Assembly (NCBI RefSeq): GCF_014764405.1
Contig: NZ_CP061725.1
Coordinates: forward strand, 2,790,001 to 2,854,000
DNA from: Micromonospora craniellae
GTDB lineage: Bacteria; Actinomycetota; Actinomycetes; Mycobacteriales; Micromonosporaceae
DNA: 64,000 nucleotides
Reading direction: 5' to 3'
Of the stretch, positions 7,904 to 16,846 are shown in pieces. Numbering within the stretch: the stretch's first letter is position 1; every line of letters begins with the position of its first letter. The notes under the pieces are model-generated. The model saw only the letters and a program-made list of their open reading frames with translations, made no database searches and was not told where the DNA came from. The position numbers and the translations under genes were made by a program.

Positions 7904-10900
7904 GCTGATGTGCTCTCCTCAGGGCCGTCCAGGAAGAGTATCCCCTGGTAGACGGGCTGTCTCACATCAGCGTGACAGGGAGGGTTGCGCCACTCCACCA
8001 CGAACGACCGGTTCGGTGCCGTCCCCTGCGTCTGCGTACGGACACTCGCTGCGGCGTCCACCTCGAAGTCGTCCCAGAACGGCGCGACCACCGCGTTGGG
8101 TGCCGCGGGCGTCGGCATCGTGGGGTTGACCCAGGTGTCCGGCTCACCCGACGCCGGACCGAAACTCACCAGACCGTTCGTGTGCACTCGCCCGGAGGTG
8201 TACGACTCCCCGTGGAAACGCACCGGGAACGGCAGCGGGACCATGGTCGCCGCGTCGTCACCGGTCAACGCCAGAGTGGTCGAGGCCGAGACGAACGCGG
8301 AGGTCCCAGTGCTGCAGGCGTATCCCATGCCGCCGTAATCCGGCCCGAGCCTGAGGTCACGCACCACGTCGGCGAACAGCTCGACCTGGCTGCGGGCCAC
8401 CGAGCCGCACCGACCCACCATCTGCACGCTGACTGTGTAGCTGTCGGCGACCAAGCCGGTGAAGCTGTACGTGCCGCCCGTGCCGGTCGTGGTGCTCACC
8501 CCGCTCGGGTCGAGGGTGACCGTCGCGCCGGCCACCGCGGCACCGGTGGCGTTGGTGAGCGTGCCGGACAGGTCGTGCAACTCCAGCTCGCCCTCGGAGT
8601 CAGGGCGAACGAAGGTGATCGCCTGACTGTTCGCCAGCACCGGCTCGGCGGACGAGTAGCGCAGCCGGTCCTGACCGTCCTCCGCCTCGATACCGACGAT
8701 CGCATGGCCACCTCGCTCGGCGGCGTTGTCGAGCTGGTCGTAGTTGGTCGTCACCGTGCCGTCGGGAGCGAGGACCGTCGCGAAGGACACCCGCTGCCCG
8801 GTGTTGCCCTTGCGGTGGACATTGCGCCACTCCACGATGAACCGCTGCCCAGCGCCCGAGCCGGTGGTCGCGGTACGCACGCTGGCCGAGGCGTCGACGA
8901 CAAGGTCGTCCCAGAACGGGGCCACCGCTGCGGCCGGGGAAACCGGGGTCGGCTGCTGGCCGGTGTAGGGGTGCGAGCCGCCGGGGTCGGTGAATGAGAG
9001 CAGGCCGTTGGTGTCCACCCAGGCGTTGCGGTAGGCGCCGCCGTAGAAGGGGAACGCGAACGGCAGTGACACCGTGGTGACGGCGTCATCGCCGGTCAGC
9101 GCCAAGGTGGTGGATGCCGTCGTGAACGCGGCGCTCTGTTCGGAGCAGGTGTGGCCGAGGTCGTCACGGAAGGCGGCCAGGAAGATGTCGAACGTCATGC
9201 CCTGACCGTCGATCAGCAAGGGCGAACTATAGGACAGGCCGCACCGACCGCCGAAGGTGGCGGTGAGGGTGTAGGAACCCGGGGTGAAGCCGGTCATGGA
9301 ATAGGTGCCGTCGGCGTCGGAGGTTACCTGATGACCGCCTGGCTGCAGCTGGATCACCACACCTGCAAGCGGCAGAAAGAACTCGTTCCACACGGTGCCG
9401 GACAAGAGGGCGGATGGTGCGACGGTGAACTCGGCGTCCATCTTGTCGCTGACCCGGTTCCCGTCGTCTACAGCGGCCACGTAGACGGGTCGGACACCGC
9501 GGGTGTTACCGACGTCAAAGGTGACGGTGGCCGTGCCGCCGGCGGTGGTGGCGTTGACCGTGTTGTTCAGGCCAGCATCGCCGACGCTGTACCGGAATCT
9601 GGTGACGTTGTTGTCTCCGCCAGCGTCGAACTTGACGGTCAACTGCCCGCCCGCGGTGACCTGGCTCCCGTTGGGGAAGGTAACCAGCGGCGGCAGGGGC
9701 ACCGCGAGCTTCGTCAGGTTGGCCGAGGTCTCGACGAAGTTGTAGAACCGCACGTCATCAACGACGCCGGTGAAGTAGCTGTCGTAGCTGCCATTCCACT
9801 TCCGTCGGCCGACGGAGAAGTCGCTGGCCGCGTTGAAACCGCCGGTCAACGTGACGGTTTCGGTCTGCGCTGTCCCGTTGACATACAGGGTCAACTTCTT
9901 GGTCGCCCCGTCGTGAACGGCGGCCAAGTGGGTCCATTTCCCTGCCGTTGGCGCGGCGTTCGAATGCACGCTCACAGAGGCGGCGTTGTCGGTGTCCGCC
10001 GTCGCCATGGTGAACCGCCACCGTTGGACGCTACCCGCGTAGCCGAGGTGGTAGGCCGGCATGCGAGAGCCGTTAGCACTCACTACCGTCTGCACGCCCG
10101 TACCGGACACGGAGCTGATCTTGACCCAGGCCGTGACGGTGAAACTCGCATCGGTCCTCGCCGGGGTGGATGCGCCGGTATCGGGATGAGGACTGTTGAT
10201 GGTGCCGGTCCGGCTCGCCGCGGTCGCCCCAGGCAGCGACAGCGCCGTACCGATCCCGGCGCGGCCTGCGACACGCGTTCCCGACGCACCGATGGTCAGC
10301 GCATTACCGTGGCCGGAGTCGTCGGTGGCCGTGCTACCCGTGTCTTCGAACGTCCACTCTCCGGCGGGGCCGGAACCGGCCCGAACCACGAAGGTGTACG
10401 TCACCGGGGTGGAGAAGCGCCCAGCGTGGTCCTTCGACCACACCCAGAGCATGTTCGCGCCGTCGTGTCGAGGGGGCAAGCTGATCGAGGCGCCGTAGTC
10501 CGTGGTCCGCGCCGGCACCGTCTTCGCCGCGGTCAACACACCGGACTCGAGGCTGTAGGCGTACTCCTTCACCTCGTGTGGGCGGGTCGACGGCGCGGTC
10601 ACGGTGAATGTGCCGGGCACGCCGACGCCGCCTCGCGGAACTCCGTCCGAGGTGTAGTTGGTCGAGGTCACCGAGGCCGGCGGCGGGGGTGGTGTCGCGT
10701 CGACGGTGAACTCGCAGGTGCCGGACCACTTGCCGTGATGCGAACCGTCCCAGGTGCGGGCCTGCCACACGTAGCTACGCCCGTCGGTCAACCTGCCGGA
10801 GGGGATGGCCCTTGAGGCGATCGACGGGTTACCGGCGGCGAAGGACACCCGGTCGGTGTCGTTGCGCGAACCACCGACCGGCCACCAGTGGAAGTAGGTC

Positions 10901-12585
10901 GTCAGTGACTGCTGGTCCTCGTCCGGGTCCGAGTGCTTGACGGACAACTCCGGCGTGGTCGTGAGCACGTATGGCCGCGACGCACCGGTCACGCATGCCT
11001 TGCCGTCGGATTTCCGGTCCGCCGGCGCGTTGGCCTCCGTGTTGAACGTGATGGCGAGCTTCGGGGAGGAGTGGTTGAACCTCTTCCAGTGGTTCTTGGT
11101 GCCCTCGTCGACCGCACGCAGACCTACCGTCAGGTCCGACTTGCCGCTCTTGGCCGCCTCTTTCACCATCGTGGTGACGTTGAACTCGATCGCGCCGGAG
11201 CCGCGGCAGCCGTGCGCTGCCCCGTGCTTGCGGTCCCCGCGCACCTGCGCCGTGCGACTGCTGTCCCAGGTCGGTTGGTTGTTCCAGGTCGTACTCGACG
11301 AGATCGCCCCGGTCTTCCACAACTTCGCGTTACTCACGGGACTACACGTCCACGCGTGCTTCTGTTCGATCCGAAACTCGGCCTTGCTGACCTCCGTGCC
11401 CTTCACTCGCGCGATGTTCATCCGAAACAAGGACCGGATGATGTGATCGGCACAGCCAGAGCAGTCCTCCGTCCGGCCTGCACCAGCGGCCCCGTACGTC
11501 GAACCGTTGTTCAGCGCGGACGAGTTCTTCCAGAACGAACTCGACTTGTGCTTGCTCCACACCGACGTCCACGCGTTACTGGCGACCCCACCCGTCCACG
11601 ACGGGTCGATGTAGATCGGCAACTTCGATCGGGGATCGGACAACATCGCCTTGTCGGGCACGAGCGTCATCTCCTGACCATCGACCCGCACCGGCATCAC
11701 CGCGCGTCGTACGAACTCACGCGCGCCCGGCCGGAGCGACTCCGCCTGAACCGAGGCTTCCTCATCCAGATGCCGCTGCTGTTCAGCCGTACTCGGCTTG
11801 CGCTGCGGGCCTACCTCGCTCGAACGCTTCTGCGCCGTTCCGGCCGGCGAATCGACCTCCGGCGCGTCCGAGGAGTCCCACATCATCGGTGCCGGCGCGG
11901 CGAACACGGCAGCGCCCTCGCCGTCGCGTGCCGCGAGTCCACCCCAGCCGGTCGTGCCGACCGTGACGCCCTTGGTCTCCAACCCGAACTTCAGTAACGC
12001 CAGTCGAGGGCTCGCCGCCGCCTGACGAGACCGCACCACCAACACCTCGGAGAAACCCATCGGTTGCGCGGTGACCCGCAGGTCCACGTCCGGCAGGACG
12101 CCGCGGTAGATCGCGGTCGCACCCTCCAACACCGGCGTCGGTAGACGACCCGGCCAGGTCATCGCCAATTCCCGCTCACCGTCGCGAAGCCGTGCCAACG
12201 GCGCGTCACCACCGGGTGAGAAGACCATCGGCAACACCGTCGCGCGGGGAGTGACCCCCTCCGCGGAGACCTTGAGCGTGGTGTCCACCGGCGCCCAGGA
12301 CCTCCCCCTGCGCACCCGTGTCGGCTCGATGCTCTGCTCCAACGTGCGCGAACCGTCGACGTTCACGAACGTCTGCGACCACTCGGTACGTTCGGCGAGG
12401 ATCTCCACCCGCCGACCACACGTCCCGACCATCCGCCCTGCGGAATCGGCGTCCGGCTGCTCGTCCTCACAGGCCACCGCCGACTTCGGCGCAGCCGCCT
12501 CGACCCGGGTGGGCGCGACCAGCGCCGACGTCACCAACATCGACACCAATGCCGCTATCCACCAACGCCCCGCCGTACCCATGCA
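7900..12585 (-). CDS. Large secreted DNRLRE/LamG multidomain protein, 3' end replaced by IS3
   Basis: The preferred start is ATG 12585, giving a Sec signal peptide (GRWWIAALVSMLVTSALVAPTRVEA). The frame is open further up to 12654. Approximate order: DNRLRE-type domain at residues 330-520, FN3-like region to 640, LamG jelly-roll domain (EWTFEDTGSTATDDSGHGNAL ... VVDDVRFYN) at 740-950, Ig-like region, carboxypeptidase-regulatory-like domain (about 1060-1115), a nidogen-like unit (PFWDDLVVDASASVRT ... FIVEWRN), a second regulatory-like domain, and a second nidogen-like unit that breaks off at FVVEWRN. The last 26 or so codons lie inside the IS3 element. The protein acts outside the cell, probably in adhesion or polysaccharide binding. 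Similar N-terminal architectures occur in RHS/polymorphic-toxin proteins, so a lost C-terminal module is possible. Confidence 0.75.
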   Translation of the reverse strand, partial: CMGTAGRWWIAALVSMLVTSALVAPTRVEAAAPKSAVACEDEQPDADSAGRMVGTCGRRVEILAERTEWSQTFVNVDGSRTLEQSIEPTRVRRGRSWAPVDTTLKVSAEGVTPRATVLPMVFSPGGDAPLARLRDGERELAMTWPGRLPTPVLEGATAIYRGVLPDVDLRVTAQPMGFSEVLVVRSRQAAASPRLALLKFGLETKGVTVGTTGWGGLAARDGEGAAVFAAPAPMMWDSSDAPEVDSPAGTAQKRSSEVGPQRKPSTAEQQRHLDEEASVQAESLRPGAREFVRRAVMPVRVDGQEMTLVPDKAMLSDPRSKLPIYIDPSWTGGVASNAWTSVWSKHKSSSFWKNSSALNNGSTYGAAGAGRTEDCSGCADHIIRSLFRMNIARVKGTEVSKAEFRIEQKHAWTCSPVSNAKLWKTGAISSSTTWNNQPTWDSSRTAQVRGDRKHGAAHGCRGSGAIEFNVTTMVKEAAKSGKSDLTVGLRAVDEGTKNHWKRFNHSSPKLAITFNTEANAPADRKSDGKACVTGASRPYVLTTTPELSVKHSDPDEDQQSLTTYFHWWPVGGSRNDTDRVSFAAGNPSIASRAIPSGRLTDGRSYVWQARTWDGSHHGKWSGTCEFTVDATPPPPPASVTSTNYTSDGVPRGGVGVPGTFTVTAPSTRPHEVKEYAYSLESGVLTAAKTVPARTTDYGASISLPPRHDGANMLWVWSKDHAGRFSTPVTYTFVVRAGSGPAGEWTFEDTGSTATDDSGHGNALTIGASGTRVAGRAGIGTALSLPGATAASRTGTINSPHPDTGASTPARTDASFTVTAWVKISSVSGTGVQTVVSANGSRMPAYHLGYAGSVQRWRFTMATADTDNAASVSVHSNAAPTAGKWTHLAAVHDGATKKLTLYVNGTAQTETVTLTGGFNAASDFSVGRRKWNGSYDSYFTGVVDDVRFYNFVETSANLTKLAVPLPPLVTFPNGSQVTAGGQLTVKFDAGGDNNVTRFRYSVGDAGLNNTVNATTAGGTATVTFDVGNTRGVRPVYVAAVDDGNRVSDKMDAEFTVAPSALLSGTVWNEFFLPLAGVVIQLQPGGHQVTSDADGTYSMTGFTPGSYTLTATFGGRCGLSYSSPLLIDGQGMTFDIFLAAFRDDLGHTCSEQSAAFTTASTTLALTGDDAVTTVSLPFAFPFYGGAYRNAWVDTNGLLSFTDPGGSHPYTGQQPTPVSPAAAVAPFWDDLVVDASASVRTATTGSGAGQRFIVEWRNVHRKGNTGQRVSFATVLAPDGTVTTNYDQLDNAAERGGHAIVGIEAEDGQDRLRYSSAEPVLANSQAITFVRPDSEGELELHDLSGTLTNATGAAVAGATVTLDPSGVSTTTGTGGTYSFTGLVADSYTVSVQMVGRCGSVARSQVELFADVVRDLRLGPDYGGMGYACSTGTSAFVSASTTLALTGDDAATMVPLPFPVRFHGESYTSGRVHTNGLVSFGPASGEPDTWVNPTMPTPAAPNAVVAPFWDDFEVDAAASVRTQTQGTAPNRSFVVEWRNPPCHADVRQPVYQGILFLDGPEESTSA

Positions 12586-12911
12586 GACGCCAGCCACCCG
12601 GCCACCCCCGTGATCAAGCCAGTCGATGCCCGAACTGTAAGGATGCCGAACCACCGATGTAAAGGTCGGTCACAAGCTGCAACCACAAACCAGACATCGT
12701 CACCCGTTACACACGCGAGCCTCACTGAGGGTGAAGAATGGTCTGCTGGAGCTGCCGCTTCAGCAGACATATGCAGACCGGGCGAGTCCGACTGCGTAGT
12801 TGCTGCCAAAGCCGCCGCTGGCGCGGGAGTCACCGGATCGGGCGACGCAGCGCTGCCCACGGCCTACGGAACGGGGCCACCGACCGGGCTTCGTCATGCC
12901 ATGATTCGCCG

Positions 12912-13490
12912 GTGATCCCACCGGTTGCCCGGCGGCACGTCGCCGCGCTCGTGCTCTCGTTCTCTCTCGCCGGCTGCGCAGACCCGGCTACGCCGGTGCG
13001 AGCCGAGCCGATGCCCCCGTCCTACGAGCTGGTAGACGACCTGTGTGAGCGCCTCGACCACCAATGGATGACCGATCTCGCCGGCACATCCCCCAGGTTC
13101 AGGTACATCCCATCGCTACCTGAGGGCCAAGACCACCGGCGGTGTTTCGCGACGGTGTTCAGCAAGGAACAACGCACCTTGATCCAGGTACAGATCGACA
13201 CGTCGACACCCGCGGACGGTCAGGCCACCCTGCCCGGATCCGCCCAACCCGTCGCCGGCCTGGGAGACCAGGCACAGATCCAACACGGGCAACCGGTCAC
13301 CGGCCCGAACGAACACCTCGGCGGCCAGATCACCACCCGCATCGACCGCATCGCCGCCGTCCACTCCACCGCGAAGGTCTGGGTGACCGTCACGATCCAC
13401 GCGCCGACCGCCCCCGACGAACCCGCGACCCGAACCGCCATGACCGCCTACGTGAACCAAACCCTCACGCTCATGACCGTCGGCCAGTAA
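12912..13490 (+). CDS. Predicted lipoprotein of unknown function
   Basis: The chosen start is GTG 12912, which gives a short basic n-region, a hydrophobic stretch and a lipobox (VLSFSLAGC) with the modifiable cysteine at about residue 22. The mature part, about 170 residues, contains two cysteines (DLCERLD and RRCFATVF) and ends in a Thr-rich helix. It resembles the many small DUF3558-like actinomycete lipoproteins, but I cannot assign a family. It lies divergent from the large secreted protein, so the 12586-12911 gap holds both promoters. The open frame upstream of 12912 lacks a plausible signal sequence. Confidence 0.65.
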   Translation: MIPPVARRHVAALVLSFSLAGCADPATPVRAEPMPPSYELVDDLCERLDHQWMTDLAGTSPRFRYIPSLPEGQDHRRCFATVFSKEQRTLIQVQIDTSTPADGQATLPGSAQPVAGLGDQAQIQHGQPVTGPNEHLGGQITTRIDRIAAVHSTAKVWVTVTIHAPTAPDEPATRTAMTAYVNQTLTLMTVGQ

Positions 13491-13744
13491 CGGCTTCGAA
13501 GCAACCGAACGCCCAGTTAGAGATCGAGCTTGCCTGGTAGGTCTCTTTGACCAGCGCTGGAGTTGTTTCTGGTCCGGAAGCTCGCGCTTCCCCAGGTAGC
13601 CGAACCGCACCGCGTACACCCGACTAATGCGACAGGTGTGGCGTGCACGCGCGACTCGCCGATGGACGTGCCGGGATGAAGGCAGATGCTCGAGGCCGTG
13701 AGCTCTATTGCGGACGCCTCCGCCACAATGGAGCCCCCATGATG

Positions 13745-13750
13745 AGGAGG
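13745..13750 (+). promoter_or_regulatory. Strong Shine-Dalgarno deciding the PIN-like gene start
   Basis: AGGAGG with a 6-bp spacer to ATG 13757. The upstream in-frame ATG at 13742 overlaps this site and is therefore unlikely. Confidence 0.7.
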
Positions 13751-13756
13751 CTCCCT

Positions 13757-15259
13757 ATGACGGGGTTGTTCGACGGGTTCGAGGGCTACCGCGTCGTAAG
13801 CGAAGCCGAGTCGCGTGAGGCGTTGACGAGCGCGTTGGTCGCAGTCGATGCCAACGTTCTGCTTAACCTCTACCGATACAATGCCCGGACGACGGCGGAC
13901 CTTCTGAAGATCTTCGAGAAGCTTGGTGAGCGCCTCGTCGTGCCCCACCAAGCGATGCGCGAGTTCCACCGCAACCGGCTCAAGGCGATCGGCAATCCCG
14001 ATCAGGCGACCGGCGAGGCCCGCGCCGCCTTCGACAAGAGCCGCGCCGGCACGGTGCGCGCGTTGGAGACATGGTCCAAGCACCTGGCCATAGACGACGC
14101 CGAGGTGCAGCGCCTGCAGAGCGATATCAATGCGGTGTACCAGCGCCTGCAGGAGGCGATCGATCGTGCGACACCGGACCGGGTGCATCCCTCGACGTCC
14201 GCAGATGAAGATCCCGTGCTGAGCAGGCTGTCGGACCTGCTGGCCGGCAGGGTGTTGCGGCGTCCCGCCGAGGAGACCTGGCAGGCGTTGATCGACGAGG
14301 GCAAGGAGCGCGTGGACCGTCTCGTGCCACCTGGGTACCTGGATGCGGAGAAAGGCGATCAGTACCCGGAGGGCGCCGCTGGCGACTTCCTTGTGTACAC
14401 GCAAGCCAGTCATGAGGCCAAGACGCGCCAGATGGACCTCATCATCGTCACCAACGACGAGAAGGAGGACTGGTGGTGGCGTCGCGGCCAGGACCTCATC
14501 GGCCCGCGCCAGGAGATGACGAAGGAGTTTTTCGACCGGACCGGCCAGCGCCTGCACCTGATGCGTCCCAGCGATCTGCTCGATCGCTCCCCGGCCCTCG
14601 ACGTCGAGGTCAGCCCCGAGTCCGCCAGGGACGCGGACATCAGGCGTTCGGACATCGACGAAATCGGTCTGTGGACGGCCGAAGCGCTCGACATGCTGCT
14701 CCAGCGTCTACTCGCCGAGGGGCGACGTGACCTCGCTGACGTGATCACCACCGCGGCGGCCGAGGGCGGCACGATTGGACGCGACGAGATCTATGCCGTG
14801 TGCGGCTACCAGGACGACCGGATGCTGCGCGGCATCACCCGGCCCACTGCACGGATCACTGCCGACCTGCAGTCTTCGAAGCTGCTGCCGCCGTCGGTGA
14901 TGCCGATGCTGACGCCGCTGTACCACGGTCCCGGACCGTTACATGCGATACGTATACCGTCTGAGGTCGCGGAGATGCTCGGCCAGACGGCGCCCCTCGG
15001 CTCGGAGTCGGACTCCGAACCGACCGGCAAGTATCAGCCGCTCACCGCGTACCTGGCGGCGCTGGACACCGATGCGGAGTCGATGACCTTCGGCGATATC
15101 GAAGACATCCTCGGCGACACGCTGGCGCCGTCCGCCCGCAAGCACCTGCCGTACTGGTACTCGTCCCACAACTCGCTCGGGAAGGCCATCGCGGCTGCGG
15201 GCTTCAAGGCTCGCGGCGTCCGGATAGAGACCGAGACGGTCGAGTTCGTCCGACGCTAG
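13757..15259 (+). CDS. PIN-like (DUF4935-type) nuclease-fold protein with C-terminal DUF7662-like domain
   Basis: A perfect AGGAGG at 13745-13750 sits 6 bp before ATG 13757, which fixes the start and gives 500 residues. The N-terminal 270 residues resemble the PIN_8/DUF4935 group: SALVAVDANVLLNLYRYN supplies the first acidic residue, VVPHQAMREFHRNR follows, and LIIVTNDEKEDWWWR supplies the later acidic cluster. A middle region (DMLLQRLLAEGRRDLADVI) is helical. The last 75 residues (YQPLTAYLAALDTD..MTFGDIEDILG..LPPSARKHLPYWYS-like) match the DUF7662 type of nucleic-acid-associated domain. PIN-like proteins of this kind occur in defence and toxin contexts as RNases. The gene stands alone with no partner next to it. 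Domain names come from memory of the families. Confidence 0.7.
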   Translation: MTGLFDGFEGYRVVSEAESREALTSALVAVDANVLLNLYRYNARTTADLLKIFEKLGERLVVPHQAMREFHRNRLKAIGNPDQATGEARAAFDKSRAGTVRALETWSKHLAIDDAEVQRLQSDINAVYQRLQEAIDRATPDRVHPSTSADEDPVLSRLSDLLAGRVLRRPAEETWQALIDEGKERVDRLVPPGYLDAEKGDQYPEGAAGDFLVYTQASHEAKTRQMDLIIVTNDEKEDWWWRRGQDLIGPRQEMTKEFFDRTGQRLHLMRPSDLLDRSPALDVEVSPESARDADIRRSDIDEIGLWTAEALDMLLQRLLAEGRRDLADVITTAAAEGGTIGRDEIYAVCGYQDDRMLRGITRPTARITADLQSSKLLPPSVMPMLTPLYHGPGPLHAIRIPSEVAEMLGQTAPLGSESDSEPTGKYQPLTAYLAALDTDAESMTFGDIEDILGDTLAPSARKHLPYWYSSHNSLGKAIAAAGFKARGVRIETETVEFVRR

Positions 15260-15265
15260 ACAACT

Positions 15266-15421
15266 CCCGAACCGGTGGTGGGTTGCGTCCACGGTGCCGC
15301 CGACGGACTCCCACGTGCGGGCCTTACGCTCTTTGAGCGCCTTGTGGGTGTCGATCTCGGGTTGGTGCTCTGGGTGCGGTGAGCGGTCATCCTCGTTGTC
15401 GATTTCCGAAGTCGTCTGCAC
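15266..15421 (-). pseudogene. Orphan 5' gene fragment, unknown product
   Basis: A GTG at 15421, preceded by GAGGAG 11 bp upstream, opens a frame with coding-like composition (QTTSEIDNEDDRSPHPEHQP, then a THKALKERKARTWESVGG stretch). The credible part ends near 15266, after which the frame only runs antisense through the PIN-like gene. I read it as the truncated start of a gene whose body was replaced when the PIN-like gene arrived. No family recognised. Confidence 0.3.
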
Positions 15422-15521
15422 GGATGTCTGTACTCCTCTGCACGCGGTGAGTGGGGCGGGATCCGGCCGGTACAGCTCGGGATCCCGCCCAGGGCGTTCG
15501 CAAGGTCGAGGTATGTCCGTT

Positions 15522-16706
15522 CTAGGTGAGTCCGAGTATTTGTAGGGATCGGTATGGATCTCGGCTGTTTCGGCGCAGGGTTGCTGCGATCGAGGTGGCG
15601 CCGTTGAGGCGGAGGAGGCTGATCGCGGTGTTGCGAAGGGTGGCCAGGGCGCGAGGCGCGTTGCCTGTGCGTAGCCGGCTGGCGTCCTCGCGGTAGGTGG
15701 TGTCGCGAATATGGTGAAGGACCTCGATGGCCCAGTGTCCGCGTAGCCAGTCGGCCAGGTCAGCGGGACCGGCCGCGGCTGCGGTCAGGCTGGTGATCGC
15801 GTACACGGTGACGGTGGACCAACGTCCGGTGGCCGGGTTGTGTCGGCGGCGCCGGATACGCAGGGCCTGGGCCGCGTGTGGGAAGTCCAGCGCGAGCGGC
15901 CCCAGACAGGTGACCGCCTGCAACTCCCGGATGTCGTAGCGGCCGTGCCCGCGCTCACGGGTGGCGTCCAGGGCGGGGATCTTCCCCCAGGGCAGGGCCT
16001 TGACCTGTCGGTAGAGCCGTGGCTGATTGCGCTTGACGACGAAGACGTATCCGGCGTGTTTGTCCTCGACCAGCCAGCGGGCATGCTCGCGCTGGGTGTG
16101 CAGCGCGTCCGCCGTGATGACCGCCCCGGCCAGGTCCAGACCGTCGAGCAACGGCTGGAACCGGCTGATCTCATTCGTCTTCCCATTAACGTCGATCTGC
16201 GCCAGGACGATCTGCTCGGCCTGGTCCAACGCGGCCAGCAGGTGCGCCTGAGACCCGGCCGGGCCGCTGCCACGCAGCGTCTTGCCGTCAACGGCGATCA
16301 CCCGCCGACCCCGCCCGGTCACACCGGCCCGGCCGAGCAGCCAGCGACACACCGCGGCATCCAACGCGTCGGCGTCGATGCCGGCCAGCACCCGGCCCAG
16401 CGTGCCGTCATCAGGCACCCGCCGGGCCCCGGTCAAGGCGTCGCGGGCCGCGCCGAGACGGTCCCACACCGCGTCCGGCAGATCCGCAGCCCACTCGACG
16501 ATCTCCACGACCCGGCTGGATCCCGAGAGCACCGCCGCGATCGCCATCGCGAGCAGCCCCGGCAGCGCATAGATCCGACCCCGGGCATCACGCGGGTCCG
16601 GCACCTCGGCAAGGACCTGCAGCAACCCCGGCGTGTCCCGCTCCGACAACGGCGACACGCCACCCAGGCGTGCGGACAACCCGCCGATCAACAATGATGC
16701 TTCCAC
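15522..16706 (-). CDS. ISAs1-family transposase
   Basis: The 394-residue product has the family's N-terminal DDE_Tnp_1-associated domain (LLQVLAEVPDPRDARGRIYALPGLLAMAIAAVLSG), the strand VIAVDGKTLRGSG with the first catalytic Asp, AVITADALHTQREHARWL, YVFVVKRNQPRL, and the C-terminal RGHWAIEVLHHIRDTTYREDAS with the catalytic Glu. The length is normal and the gene looks intact. Confidence 0.93.
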   Translation of the reverse strand: MEASLLIGGLSARLGGVSPLSERDTPGLLQVLAEVPDPRDARGRIYALPGLLAMAIAAVLSGSSRVVEIVEWAADLPDAVWDRLGAARDALTGARRVPDDGTLGRVLAGIDADALDAAVCRWLLGRAGVTGRGRRVIAVDGKTLRGSGPAGSQAHLLAALDQAEQIVLAQIDVNGKTNEISRFQPLLDGLDLAGAVITADALHTQREHARWLVEDKHAGYVFVVKRNQPRLYRQVKALPWGKIPALDATRERGHGRYDIRELQAVTCLGPLALDFPHAAQALRIRRRRHNPATGRWSTVTVYAITSLTAAAAGPADLADWLRGHWAIEVLHHIRDTTYREDASRLRTGNAPRALATLRNTAISLLRLNGATSIAATLRRNSRDPYRSLQILGLT

Positions 16707-16768
16707 GAGCGCGGTCTTCCTCGATCATCCAGTCTAGACACCTGAATGATCACCAGAAGGCCGCGCTC
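16703..16768. repeat. Imperfect inverted repeat upstream of the ISAs1 transposase
   Basis: The arms GAGCGCGGTCTTCCTC-GATCATCCAG and CTGAATGATCACC-AGAAGGCCGCGCTC are near-complementary and are separated by a TCTAGACAC loop. This lies just upstream of the transposase start, inside the IS. It could be an attenuator-like hairpin or a binding site. Confidence 0.5.
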
Positions 16769-16846
16769 TCTCACGTACCCGCCGGAACCGGCGTGACTAC
16801 CCCACAATCGGCAATCCGGTCATCTCACTACCTTGCGAACGCCCTG

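Larger units (their letters stand above)
6414..7979 (-). mobile_element. IS3-family insertion sequence (about 1566 bp)
   Basis: The left end reads CCTGTCAAGTCAACTGAGAC and the right end CTGTCTCACATCAGCGTGACAGG, which are imperfect inverted repeats. Between them lie orfA and orfB. No 3-4 bp target duplication is present. The left side is a phosphoketolase fragment and the right side is the 3' end of a secreted-protein gene on the opposite strand, so the element marks a deletion or rearrangement junction rather than a simple insertion. Confidence 0.8.
15490..16846 (-). mobile_element. ISAs1-family insertion sequence (1357 bp)
   Basis: Perfect 17-bp terminal inverted repeats, CAGGGCGTTCGCAAGGT, lie at 15490-15506 and (inverted) 16830-16846. 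No flanking direct repeat is visible: the left flank is GGATCCCGCC and the right flank starts GACCTTGCC, inside NRPS coding sequence. An imperfect hairpin of about 26-bp arms at 16703-16768 lies between the transposase start and the right end and may affect its expression. Confidence 0.85.

Noticed and set aside
9151..10815. 554-codon plus-strand frame opposite the large secreted protein
   Set aside because: Shadow of the DNRLRE/LamG gene; no start site or domain.
12655..12911. Upstream part of the 250-codon frame containing the lipoprotein
   Set aside because: The lipobox requires a start near 12912; the upstream part has non-coding composition and covers a divergent promoter region.
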